From contig JAAFJP010000021.1 of assembly GCA_013298125.1 (NCBI GenBank), positions 1 to 64,000 of the forward strand: 64,000 bases of DNA, in the 5' to 3' direction. This DNA is from Cytophagales bacterium (lineage in GTDB: Bacteria; Bacteroidota; Bacteroidia; Cytophagales; Spirosomataceae). The notes under the pieces are model-generated. The model saw nothing but the letters and a program-made list of their open reading frames with translations, did no database searches and was not told the origin of the DNA. Made by a program: the position numbers and the translations under genes. Positions 56,295 to 63,546 of this stretch are shown piece after piece (the stretch's first letter is position 1; every line of letters begins with the position of its first letter).

Positions 56295-57815
56295 TTAATG
56301 CTTAAAGTGCCTCACCCCCGTCATCACCATTGCCACACCATTGGCATCACAATAAGCAATCGAATCTTTATCTTTAATTGAACCTCCTGGTTGTGTCACG
56401 GCAGTTATTCCCGCTTTGTGAGCAATTTCTACACAGTCTGGGAAAGGGAAAAACGCATCCGAAGCCATAACTGAACCTTGTAAATCAAACCCAAATTCCC
56501 CTGCCTTTTCGATAGCTTGTTTCAGAGCATCAACTCTTGAAGTTTGACCCACACCCGAAGCCAATAATTGACCTTCTTTGGCTAAAATAATGGTGTTTGA
56601 TTTGGTATGTTTACAGATTTTCAAAGCAAATTCCAATGCCTTCAATTCTGAATCAGTTGGGGCTTTTTCTGTAACCATTTTGAAGTCCGCAACTTTCTCA
56701 GTTGATAAGTCTTTATCTTGTTCTAAAACACCATTTAACAATGTCTTGAACATCATTTTTGAAACTTGTAATTGCTTACGTTTCAACAAGATACGGTTCT
56801 TTTTAGATTTCAAAACCTCCAAAGCCTCTTCTGTAAAATCTGGGGCGATAAGTATCTCAAAAAACAAAGAATTCATCTCTTCTGCAGAGGCTTTATCAAT
56901 TGTTCCGTTGGTGGCTAAAACACCTCCAAAAGCTGAAATCGTATCGCAAGCGAAGGCATTTTTGTACGCCTCATGTACGGTAGGGGCAGATGCTACACCA
57001 CAGGCGTTGGTGTGCTTGATGATAACGAAAGATGTTTCTTCAAATTCATCCAAAAGCGTGATACAAGCATCAACGTCCACCAAGTTATTGTATGACAATT
57101 CTTTACCGTGCAATTTATCAAAAAGTGAGTCTAAATCTCCGTAAAAAGTAGCCGCTTGGTGAGGGTTTTCACCGTAACGTAAACCGCTTTGGGGTAAAGA
57201 TTTGAAATCGTAAATATCGGTTTTATTGCCATTGAAATAGGCATGAATGGCAGTATCATAATGCGAAGACGTACCAAACGCCAACATCGCAAAACGCTTA
57301 CGGTCTGAAAGGTCAGTGCCACAGTTTTTATTTTCTAAAATCGAAAGTACCTCAGCGTATTGCTTACGTGAAGAAACGATAAGCACATCATTGAAATTCT
57401 TAGCTGCCCCACGGATGAGTGAAATACCACCAATATCAATTTTTTCAATAATGTCATCTTCCGAAGCACCACTCGCCACGGTTTCCTCGAAAGGATACAA
57501 ATCAACAATAACTAAATCAATCGAAGGGATTTCGTACTGAGCGGCAGTGTCCACATCTCCTTGATTATCACGACGATACAAGATACCACCGAATACTTTT
57601 GGGTGAAGGGTTTTTACTCTTCCGCCAAAAATTGAAGGATAACTTGTCAGGTCTTCCACCGTCGTAACGGGAATTCCTAAGTCTTCGATAAAAGTTTGAG
57701 TGCCACCCGTTGAGTAGAGTTTTACGCCATTTTTGTGGAGCAATTCAACAATCGGAGCGAGTCCGTCTTTGTAATAAACTGAAATGAGAGCTGATTGGAT
57801 TTTTTTGGATTCCAT
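56295..57815 (-). CDS. purH: Bifunctional AICAR formyltransferase / IMP cyclohydrolase
   Basis: PurH (506 residues) performs the last two steps of purine synthesis. The N-terminal cyclohydrolase domain (residues 1-190) has LISVYYKDGLAPIVELLHKN, STGGTQTFIEDLGIPVT and GRVKTLHPKVFGGILYRRD. The C-terminal transformylase domain has LRYGENPHQAATFYG, VIIKHTNACGVASA with the catalytic Lys-His, and the ending QPGGSIKDKDSIAYCDANG. The complete length is normal. Its promoter region is overlapped by a quasi-tandem palindrome. Confidence 0.97.
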   Translation of the reverse strand: MESKKIQSALISVYYKDGLAPIVELLHKNGVKLYSTGGTQTFIEDLGIPVTTVEDLTSYPSIFGGRVKTLHPKVFGGILYRRDNQGDVDTAAQYEIPSIDLVIVDLYPFEETVASGASEDDIIEKIDIGGISLIRGAAKNFNDVLIVSSRKQYAEVLSILENKNCGTDLSDRKRFAMLAFGTSSHYDTAIHAYFNGNKTDIYDFKSLPQSGLRYGENPHQAATFYGDLDSLFDKLHGKELSYNNLVDVDACITLLDEFEETSFVIIKHTNACGVASAPTVHEAYKNAFACDTISAFGGVLATNGTIDKASAEEMNSLFFEILIAPDFTEEALEVLKSKKNRILLKRKQLQVSKMMFKTLLNGVLEQDKDLSTEKVADFKMVTEKAPTDSELKALEFALKICKHTKSNTIILAKEGQLLASGVGQTSRVDALKQAIEKAGEFGFDLQGSVMASDAFFPFPDCVEIAHKAGITAVTQPGGSIKDKDSIAYCDANGVAMVMTGVRHFKH

Positions 57816-57822
57816 TGGTCTT

Positions 57823-57919
57823 TGTTATCAGTTATTGGTTACTGGTTTATTGGTTACTGGTTAATAATGAGTAACATAGGTACTATTAACTGATAACTAA
57901 TAACTGATAACTAATAACT
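57823..57919. repeat. Quasi-tandem palindrome (TTATTGGTTACTGG word)
   Basis: TTATCAGTTATTGGTTACTG and GTTTATTGGTTACTGGTTAA face CTATTAACTGATAACTAATA and ACTGATAACTAATAAC. It begins eight bases upstream of the purH start codon, so it must lie in the purH leader or promoter. Confidence 0.8.
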
Positions 57920-58154
57920 ATCTTGAAAATGAAGGTGCAAAATTAATATAAATTCATCATAGCCGTATCATAGTTTAGATTGAGTAGGTAAATCTTTCAA
58001 GTATATCTCATTTTTAGCCTAAAAAATAACCGAAAGTTCATAAAAAATGCTCCGTTTCTTTCTCTGTAAAAAATATTCCCTCGAAAATTATTATCTTTGC
58101 TGACATTTTTCGTGAAACGAACATCTTGAACCTGTTAAGACTTATTCCTTTTGT

Positions 58155-58265
58155 TGAAAACAGGCTCATTTTCAACCTGATAGTCTAAAATTTAATCAAC
58201 ATAGCGTTGCTATGCTTCATAAATTTTAAACTACCAGATTAAAAATGAACTCAGTTTTCATTCAA
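58155..58265. repeat. Imperfect 110-bp hairpin upstream of ompH
   Basis: The left side (GAAAACAGGCTCATTTTCAA at about 58159, then CTAAAATTTAATCAACATAG) is about 80 percent complementary to the right side (CTATGCTTCATAAATTTTAA and ATGAACTCAGTTTTC). The tip is GCGTTGC. It lies in the 498-base gap before ompH, whose other contents are the purH-side palindrome and AT-rich DNA. Confidence 0.8.
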
Positions 58266-58313
58266 AACGAAAAGTATTAACAGATTCATTATCAATATTT
58301 TAACAAATCAGAA

Positions 58314-58925
58314 ATGAAAAAATTATCCCTAATCGTGTGCGGCGGTTTGTTGGCAATCGGTACTTTATCATGCGACAAAGCTGGAAATAAATCAACAGCA
58401 ACGGCTTCAACAGCAACCACTAAGACAGAAGTAGTAAAGAAAACAGTTTATGTAAATACGGATTCGTTATTGGCGGGTTATCAGTTTTACAAAGACGCTC
58501 AAAAAGAATTTGAAAACAAAGGATACCGTTTACAGGTGGACTTGGGACAACGTGAAAAAGCTCTTCAAGGTGAATTAGGAGCAATTCAACAAAGAGCTCA
58601 AACAATGACTCAGGCGGAATTGCAAGGTGCGGATATGATGTTGAAGAAAAAAGGTGCTGAATTACAACAATACAGCCAACAACGTCAGCAAGCATTGGCG
58701 GGAGAACAAGCCAAAAAAATGCAAGAATTGTACGCAAACATCCGTGAGTATGTGAAGAAACACAACGCTGAAAACAACTTTGAGTTTGTGTTGGGATATA
58801 CCACAGCGGGCGGAGGAATTTTATTTGCTGACGAATCAGCCGATAGAACTAAGCAAATTGTGGATGGATTGAATGCTGAATATGCAGAAAAGAAAAAATC
58901 AGCACCAGCCCCTGCGAAGAAATAA
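58314..58925 (+). CDS. OmpH/Skp-family periplasmic lipoprotein
   Basis: The 203-residue protein has a lipobox (AIGTLSC, cysteine near residue 20) followed by a Thr/Ala-rich linker. The OmpH/Skp core (residues 42-190) has VYVNTDSLLAGYQFYKDAQK, a long helical hairpin rich in Gln and Lys, and the closing EFVLGYTTAGGGILFADESA with the family's beta strands. Skp proteins are chaperones for outer-membrane proteins. The lipid anchor is a Bacteroidota variation. A strong terminator follows about 100 bases later. Confidence 0.9.
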   Translation: MKKLSLIVCGGLLAIGTLSCDKAGNKSTATASTATTKTEVVKKTVYVNTDSLLAGYQFYKDAQKEFENKGYRLQVDLGQREKALQGELGAIQQRAQTMTQAELQGADMMLKKKGAELQQYSQQRQQALAGEQAKKMQELYANIREYVKKHNAENNFEFVLGYTTAGGGILFADESADRTKQIVDGLNAEYAEKKKSAPAPAKK

Positions 58926-59227
58926 GTAGCTGTCGGCAGTTAGCTGTTAGCTTTCGGCTTAAAACAGACAACTTTCTTGACGATTATTTATTTTCGATTG
59001 CTCAATTAGAGCCTTAATTATGAAAAAGCCTTCTCAAATCATTTGGGAAGGCTTTTTTGATTATTACAAAAGAAAAAATCTTTACAGGTTTTTAAAACCT
59101 ATAAAGATTTAATGGTCTCTTTTCATTAAACCTATCGGAAGTAGCCTATAATTTATAATCGATAATTTTAACCAACTAAATTTTTGATTTTAAAGCTGAT
59201 TGCCGACTGCCAAATGCTAACAGCTTT
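58926..59227. repeat. Split repeat pair enclosing two further hairpins, ompH to Fe-S gene
   Basis: AGCTGTCGGCAGTTAGCTGT (58929 onward) and the complementary TTGCCGACTGCCAAATGCTA, ending AACAGCT (to about 59226), bound the 301-base spacer. Inside are the ompH terminator (59023-59058) and a second hairpin, AATCTTTACAGGTTTT with AAAACCTATAAAGATT (59077-59109). No gene is seen. Confidence 0.7.
59023..59058 (+). terminator. Terminator downstream of ompH
   Basis: AAAAAGCCTTCTCAAAT pairs with ATTTGGGAAGGCTTTTTT with a very short loop and a T-run. It can act in both directions. Confidence 0.88.
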
Positions 59228-60555
59228 TATTTAACCCCATCCACCCAATTAAACCTATCAGTTGGAGAGAATTTCCAAGGAGCTTGATTATTTTCTAAGT
59301 TCGAGAACATGGCATTCCAAGAAGCTGGGGCATCCGATTCTTCCATGATTTGATAACGACGCATTTGCAAAATAATATCCAAAGGCGAAATATTGATTGG
59401 GCATTCCTGCACACAGGCATTACAAGTTGTACAAGCCCGTAATTCTTCGGCAGAAATATGGTCGCCGTAAAGTGACTTGCCATCGTCCACAAAATTTCCT
59501 CCATTGGCAGCCATATTTGCCCCCACGATTTCGAGACGGTCACGGGTGTCCATCATGATTTTTCTTGGTGAAAGTTGCTTACCCGTCATGTTTGCAGGAC
59601 AGGCAGAGGTACAACGCCCACATTCTGTACATGAATACGCATCCATGAGGTTTTTCCAAGTTAAATCTTTGACATCTTTTGCTCCAAAACGGGCTATTTC
59701 GGTAGATGCGTTGGCATCTGGTTGAGCCATACCCAACATAATCTGAACTTCTTTCGTCACGTCAGGCATATTCGGAATTTCCCCTTTTGAGTTAAGATTC
59801 GAGAAATAAGTATTTGGAAATGCCAAGAAAATATGAAGATGTTTTGAATAAGTAACGTATAAAGCAAAGCCCAAAATACCCAAAATATGCACCCACCAAG
59901 TAATACGCTCATAAGCCACCAAAGCTCCCTCTGACCAAGAAGTAAACAATGGTTTCAGAAATCCTGAGAAAGCAAACGTACCAGCTTGGTGATAATGTTC
60001 GTTGCCTCGGTCTTGCAAAACGCTATCGGCAGCATTCATGGTCAAAAGAGCCGTCATCAAAATGATTTCTGCAAAAAGAATGGTGTTAGCATCAATGACT
60101 GGAAAACCGTTGAGTTCACGGTGGCGAGTGGGTTGTAGTCTTTCTACTTTGGTAATATTTCTACGAGTCAAGAAAATTACGCAAACGACAAGCACGCCGA
60201 AGGCTAAAAATTCAAAAAAGTTGATTAATAGACGGTAAACATCCCCTAAGAAAGGAGCAAAAAGACGGTGAGTCCCGAGGATTCCGTCCAAGAGAATTTC
60301 TAAGACTTCAACATTAATCAAGATAAAACCCGCATAAATGACAAAGTGCATAATGCCTACCACAGGGCGGTCAAACATCTTTTTTTGTCCAAAAGCAATC
60401 CGAAGCATCGTCCCCCATCGTTCGGAAGGATTATCAGAACGGTCTTCGGCACGACCTAATTGGATGGTTTTTTTGATGATATTAACTCGTTTGCTAATCA
60501 AGAAACCAGCCCCACCCAGAGCCAATACAAAGAGAATTTGTTGAAGAATGTGCAT
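59227..60555 (-). CDS. Membrane-bound [4Fe-4S] oxidoreductase (heterodisulfide-reductase-like)
   Basis: The 442-residue protein has about six membrane helices in the N-terminal 260 residues and two ferredoxin-type [4Fe-4S] motifs, CTECGRCTSACP near 312-323 and CTTCNACVQECP near 377-388. This is the architecture of the Bacteroidota (Fe-S)-binding protein that usually precedes a CoB-CoM heterodisulfide-reductase-like subunit B gene. That partner is not adjacent here, since ompH lies next to it on the opposite strand. It probably moves electrons between a quinone pool or cytochrome and a soluble partner. The donor is unknown. Confidence 0.85.
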   Translation of the reverse strand: MHILQQILFVLALGGAGFLISKRVNIIKKTIQLGRAEDRSDNPSERWGTMLRIAFGQKKMFDRPVVGIMHFVIYAGFILINVEVLEILLDGILGTHRLFAPFLGDVYRLLINFFEFLAFGVLVVCVIFLTRRNITKVERLQPTRHRELNGFPVIDANTILFAEIILMTALLTMNAADSVLQDRGNEHYHQAGTFAFSGFLKPLFTSWSEGALVAYERITWWVHILGILGFALYVTYSKHLHIFLAFPNTYFSNLNSKGEIPNMPDVTKEVQIMLGMAQPDANASTEIARFGAKDVKDLTWKNLMDAYSCTECGRCTSACPANMTGKQLSPRKIMMDTRDRLEIVGANMAANGGNFVDDGKSLYGDHISAEELRACTTCNACVQECPINISPLDIILQMRRYQIMEESDAPASWNAMFSNLENNQAPWKFSPTDRFNWVDGVK

Positions 60556-60560
60556 ATTTT

Positions 60561-60643
60561 GTTGAGTTACTAAGTTATTAAGTTGCTAAGTTATCAAGTT
60601 ACTGATTATTAACAACTTAATAACTTAGCAACTTAATAACTTT
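60561..60643. repeat. Quasi-tandem palindrome (TAAGTTATTAAGTTGC word)
   Basis: GTTGAGTTACTAAGTTATTA and AGTTGCTAAGTTATCAAGTT face AACAACTTAATAACTTAGCA and ACTTAATAAC. It starts six bases upstream of the Fe-S gene start codon, so its promoter must overlap or lie beyond it. Confidence 0.8.
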
Positions 60644-60781
60644 CAATGGTCTCACAATTTACAGAGAAAACCAAATCTTACAAAGTTTGTTGTTTGAAAA
60701 TATTATGCAAGCATACTAAGTAAAGAAAATCTGTTTACAATTTCTTAACATTCCGTTCATAAATAGTTGATGTTGCCATCG

Positions 60782-60789
60782 TAATTTTG
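60782..60789 (+). promoter_or_regulatory. Promoter -7 element very close to a small gene
   Basis: TAATTTTG fits the TAnnTTTG element and ends 10 bases before an ATG at 60800. Transcription from it would start only a few bases before the start codon, giving a very short leader. No good TTG is seen at the usual -33 spacing. Confidence 0.4.
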
Positions 60790-60799
60790 AAACAAAAAC

Positions 60800-60931
60800 A
60801 TGAAGCAACACAGAGCAATTTTTCAACAAAACGGTTGGAGAGATTTTCAGAAAAAGAGAAGAGTATCAACAAATCAATATGACAAAATAAACCAAGATTA
60901 CGATAAGGTTTCGTTTGACTGGATTCAATAA
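60800..60931 (+). CDS. Small basic protein, 43 residues, in a compact transcription unit
   Basis: A complete frame runs from ATG 60800 to TAA 60929-60931. The product, beginning MKQHRAIFQQNGWRDFQKKR, is basic in its first half, and the second half is Asp/Tyr/Gln-rich (NQYDKINQDYDKVSFDWIQ). It has no signal peptide, membrane segment or known domain. A promoter element lies just upstream and a strong terminator overlaps the stop codon, so the unit is bounded on both sides. It could alternatively be an sRNA. Confidence 0.5.
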   Translation: MKQHRAIFQQNGWRDFQKKRRVSTNQYDKINQDYDKVSFDWIQ

Positions 60932-60966
60932 AAAAGCCGTTTCAAATTGATTGAGACGGCTTTTTT
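60930..60966 (+). terminator. Terminator of the 43-residue small gene
   Basis: AAAAAAGCCGTTTCAA pairs with TTGAGACGGCTTTTTT and overlaps the last bases of the small gene's stop codon. It can also serve the convergent nuo operon. Confidence 0.88.
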
Positions 60967-61044
60967 ATTGATATTAACTTGGTAAAACACTTTTAATAAA
61001 ATCCGAGATTTTGCCCTATACGAAGTATTTTTCTTCTACCCCAC

Positions 61045-61554
61045 TTAAAAATTCCTCTCCCCAGCCTCACGTTTTCCCAACATCACTGCACCCACCATTG
61101 CCACAAAGAATAGGATTGAAATTAACTCAAAAGGAAGTACGTAATCACGATAAAGGATTCTTCCGAGTCCTTCCACCATACCCGTTTGTGAGCTAAATGA
61201 CTTAACATCAACTACTTCCGTTAAATTCATCTTGCGAGATGCTGCCACTACGATAACTAATAATGTTCCACCCAAAACTGCACCTGCCAATTTGGTCATG
61301 GTCGTTTTGGAGTCTGGCATATTGGTTCGTAAATCCATCATCATAATCACGAAGAGGAAAAGTACCATGATTGCCCCTGCATATACCACAATGTTCACGA
61401 CCATCAAAAACTGAGCGTTCAAAAGCACATAATGCCCTGATATACAGAAGAATGTGAACACTAAATATAATACGCTATGAATAGGGTTTTTAGACAAAAC
61501 CACCATCAATGCACTCAGAAGCGTTAAAGCTGTTAAAAAATACCAAAAATTCAT
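61045..61554 (-). CDS. nuoJ: NADH-quinone oxidoreductase subunit J
   Basis: The 169-residue membrane subunit of complex I starts at ATG 61554 (MNFWYFLTALTLLSALMVVL). It has five predicted helices, with the conserved FFCISGHYVLLNAQFLMVVN and IVVYAGAIMVLFLFVIMMMD that form the redox-coupled TM3 region in NuoJ. A longer upstream frame only translates the repeats in the spacer. It follows nuoI on the same strand. The usual next subunit, nuoK, is not seen downstream: the operon ends here against a convergent small gene. Confidence 0.93.
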   Translation of the reverse strand: MNFWYFLTALTLLSALMVVLSKNPIHSVLYLVFTFFCISGHYVLLNAQFLMVVNIVVYAGAIMVLFLFVIMMMDLRTNMPDSKTTMTKLAGAVLGGTLLVIVVAASRKMNLTEVVDVKSFSSQTGMVEGLGRILYRDYVLPFELISILFFVAMVGAVMLGKREAGERNF

Positions 61555-61560
61555 GTTTTT

Positions 61561-61600
61561 TAAGGTATTAGGTATTAGGTATGAGGTATGAGGTATTATG
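61561..61600. repeat. Heptamer-octamer tandem repeat in the nuoI-nuoJ spacer
   Basis: The run TAAGGTATTAGGTATTAGGT and ATGAGGTATGAGGTATTATG consists of 7-bp words without a clear opposing arm here. The rest of the spacer (to 61673) has TGATAATTGTTAATTGATAA-type repeats. The word GGTATGA recurs in the nuoG-nuoH spacer. Confidence 0.75.
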
Positions 61601-61673
61601 CTCATTATTCATTCTTAACCCTAAATTTAATTTCATTTATTGTTTACTGATAATTGTTAATTGATAACTGAAA

Positions 61674-62192
61674 CTACTTCCACCCGTCTCTCAAATAACG
61701 ATTATCCATTTTTTCAACCAATTTATCTTTTCCAAAAATTACTTCCGAACGATCTTCAAATACAGGTACCATTTTGTCATGTTGTAGGTAAATAGCTTGT
61801 TTTGGACAGGCTTCTTCGCATAGTCCACAGAAGATGCAACGAAGCATATTTATTTCGTAAACACTCGCATATTTTTCTTCACGGTATAAATGTTCTTCGC
61901 CTTTTTTACGCTCATCTGCCACCATCGAAATTGCCTCCGCAGGACACGCCACTGCACATAATCCGCAGGCAGTACAACGTTCTGCCCCTTCTTCGTCACG
62001 TTTTAGGATATGATGTCCACGAAAAACAGGACCTAAATAACGTTTTTCTTCTGGATAACGAATGGTAACTTTTTTAGAGAAGAAGTGCTTTAAAGTCGTA
62101 CCCATACCACCCAAAATTGCTGGTAAATAAATACGTTCCGAAAAGGTTAATTCTCTTTGTTCTAAGACTTTGGTTTTATTACTTAATTTCAT
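61674..62192 (-). CDS. nuoI: NADH-quinone oxidoreductase subunit I
   Basis: The 172-residue subunit carries two [4Fe-4S] clusters (N6a, N6b) through CTACGLCAVACPAEAIS near residues 72-88 and CIFCGLCEEACPKQAIY near 118-134. RYPEEKRYLGPVFRGHHILK precedes them, as in other NuoI proteins. It passes electrons towards the quinone-binding interface formed with NuoH and others. It lies between nuoH and nuoJ, both on the same strand. Confidence 0.96.
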   Translation of the reverse strand: MKLSNKTKVLEQRELTFSERIYLPAILGGMGTTLKHFFSKKVTIRYPEEKRYLGPVFRGHHILKRDEEGAERCTACGLCAVACPAEAISMVADERKKGEEHLYREEKYASVYEINMLRCIFCGLCEEACPKQAIYLQHDKMVPVFEDRSEVIFGKDKLVEKMDNRYLRDGWK

Positions 62193-62197
62193 GTTCT

Positions 62198-62295
62198 AAT
62201 TTGAAAATTTGGCAATTTGAAGATTTGAAAATGAGAGAAAAAATAGAATTTGAAATCATTTTCAAATTCACACATTCTCAAATCTTCAAATTAAT
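62198..62295. repeat. Quasi-tandem palindrome filling the nuoH-nuoI spacer
   Basis: AATTTGAAAATTTGGCAATT and TGAAGATTTGAAAATGAG face TTTTCAAATTCACACATTCT and CAAATCTTCAAATTAAT. The element spans the spacer from one base before the nuoH stop codon complement to five bases from the nuoI start. Confidence 0.85.
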
Positions 62296-62296
62296 G

Positions 62297-63457
62297 TCAC
62301 GCTGTTGCGAGTTTTTTCTTTTTGTATTGAGCCTGACTGTACAAAGCTGAAACGATAATCATAATGGCAACACCTGCCCATGAAGCCGCTACTGTGTACC
62401 AGTTTGAACCACCATCATTTACGGTAAATAACATCGTTGCACCTGTCAAAACTACATTAAACATCGAAAGTGGAATTAAACCTGTCCAACCTAAGCCCAT
62501 CAATTGGTCATAACGGAAGCGTGGGAGTGTCCAACGTACCCACATGAATACGAAAACGAAGAATAATGCTTTTCCGATTAATGCTCCTACGCCTAAAAGT
62601 ACCGCAATGTTATTTCCGAATTTCTCAAAGATGAAATTATAGCCTGGATAATCATAACCTCCAAAATATAAAGTTGCCATCACAGCCCCTGAAATAAACA
62701 TATTGATATATTCAGAGAACAAATAAAAGCCCAATTTCATCGAAGAGTATTCTGTGTGATAACCACCGATAAGTTCAGTCTCACACTCAGGTAAATCGAA
62801 AGGAGTACGATTACATTCTGCAAAAGCACACACAATAAAAATCACGAATCCTAATGGTTGATAAAGGATATTCCAATGTCCACCTTGTTGTGTCTCTACG
62901 ATTGATTTTGTTGAAAGTGAACCCGACAACATCAAAATTGCGATGATTGAAAGTCCCATCGCTAATTCATAAGAAATATTTTGAGAAGCCGCACGAATTG
63001 CTCCTAACAATGAATATTTGTTATTCGATGCCCAACCGCCAATTAACACACCATAAACTCCCAAAGACACAATTCCAAATACCCAAAGAATACCGATATT
63101 TACGTCAATGCCTTGTAAATCAAGCATTACGCCTCCGCCCAAGTCTAATTTATCGCCAAAAGGCACAACTACCGAAGTCATCAAAGCCGTGAACATCGAG
63201 ATACAAGGACCTGCGATAAATAACCATTTGTTGGAATGTGCAGGAATAAAATCTTCCTTCATGAACATCTTAACGGCATCCGCAAGTGGTTGTAAAATCC
63301 CGAAAGGACCTGCACGGTCTGGACCGACACGGTCTTGCATAAAAGCCGCAATGACACGCTCAAAGTAAGTTGAATAAGCCGCAACACCCAAAGTGATGAC
63401 AAAAATCAAACCTACATAGATGGCTTTTGCGGTAAATAATGTTGATGTAATTTCCAT
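62297..63457 (-). CDS. nuoH: NADH-quinone oxidoreductase subunit H
   Basis: The 386-residue membrane subunit starts at ATG 63457 (MEITSTLFTAKAIYVGLIFV). It contains the NuoH blocks RVGPDRAGPFGILQPLADAV, KMFMKEDFIPAHSNKWLF, ECNRTPFDLPECETELIGGY and WVRWTLPRFRYDQLM. NuoH forms the quinone cavity at the junction with the peripheral arm. The gene is complete and flanked on both sides by repeat-filled spacers. Confidence 0.96.
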   Translation of the reverse strand: MEITSTLFTAKAIYVGLIFVITLGVAAYSTYFERVIAAFMQDRVGPDRAGPFGILQPLADAVKMFMKEDFIPAHSNKWLFIAGPCISMFTALMTSVVVPFGDKLDLGGGVMLDLQGIDVNIGILWVFGIVSLGVYGVLIGGWASNNKYSLLGAIRAASQNISYELAMGLSIIAILMLSGSLSTKSIVETQQGGHWNILYQPLGFVIFIVCAFAECNRTPFDLPECETELIGGYHTEYSSMKLGFYLFSEYINMFISGAVMATLYFGGYDYPGYNFIFEKFGNNIAVLLGVGALIGKALFFVFVFMWVRWTLPRFRYDQLMGLGWTGLIPLSMFNVVLTGATMLFTVNDGGSNWYTVAASWAGVAIMIIVSALYSQAQYKKKKLATA

Positions 63458-63464
63458 ATGTTTC

Positions 63465-63546
63465 GAGGTATGAGGTATGAGGTATAAGTTATAAGGTTTT
63501 ATGTATTTCCCATACCTCATAATTCATACCTCATACCTCATACCTT
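63465..63546. repeat. Quasi-tandem palindrome filling the nuoG-nuoH spacer
   Basis: GAGGTATGAGGTATGAGGTA faces CATACCTCATAATTCATACC and TCATACCTCATACCTTT. It extends from eight bases before the nuoH start to the first base of the nuoG stop codon. Confidence 0.88.

Noticed and set aside
56578-57144. Open frame of 188 codons opposite purH
   Set aside because: It is a long antisense shadow of purH, with no start context or homology.
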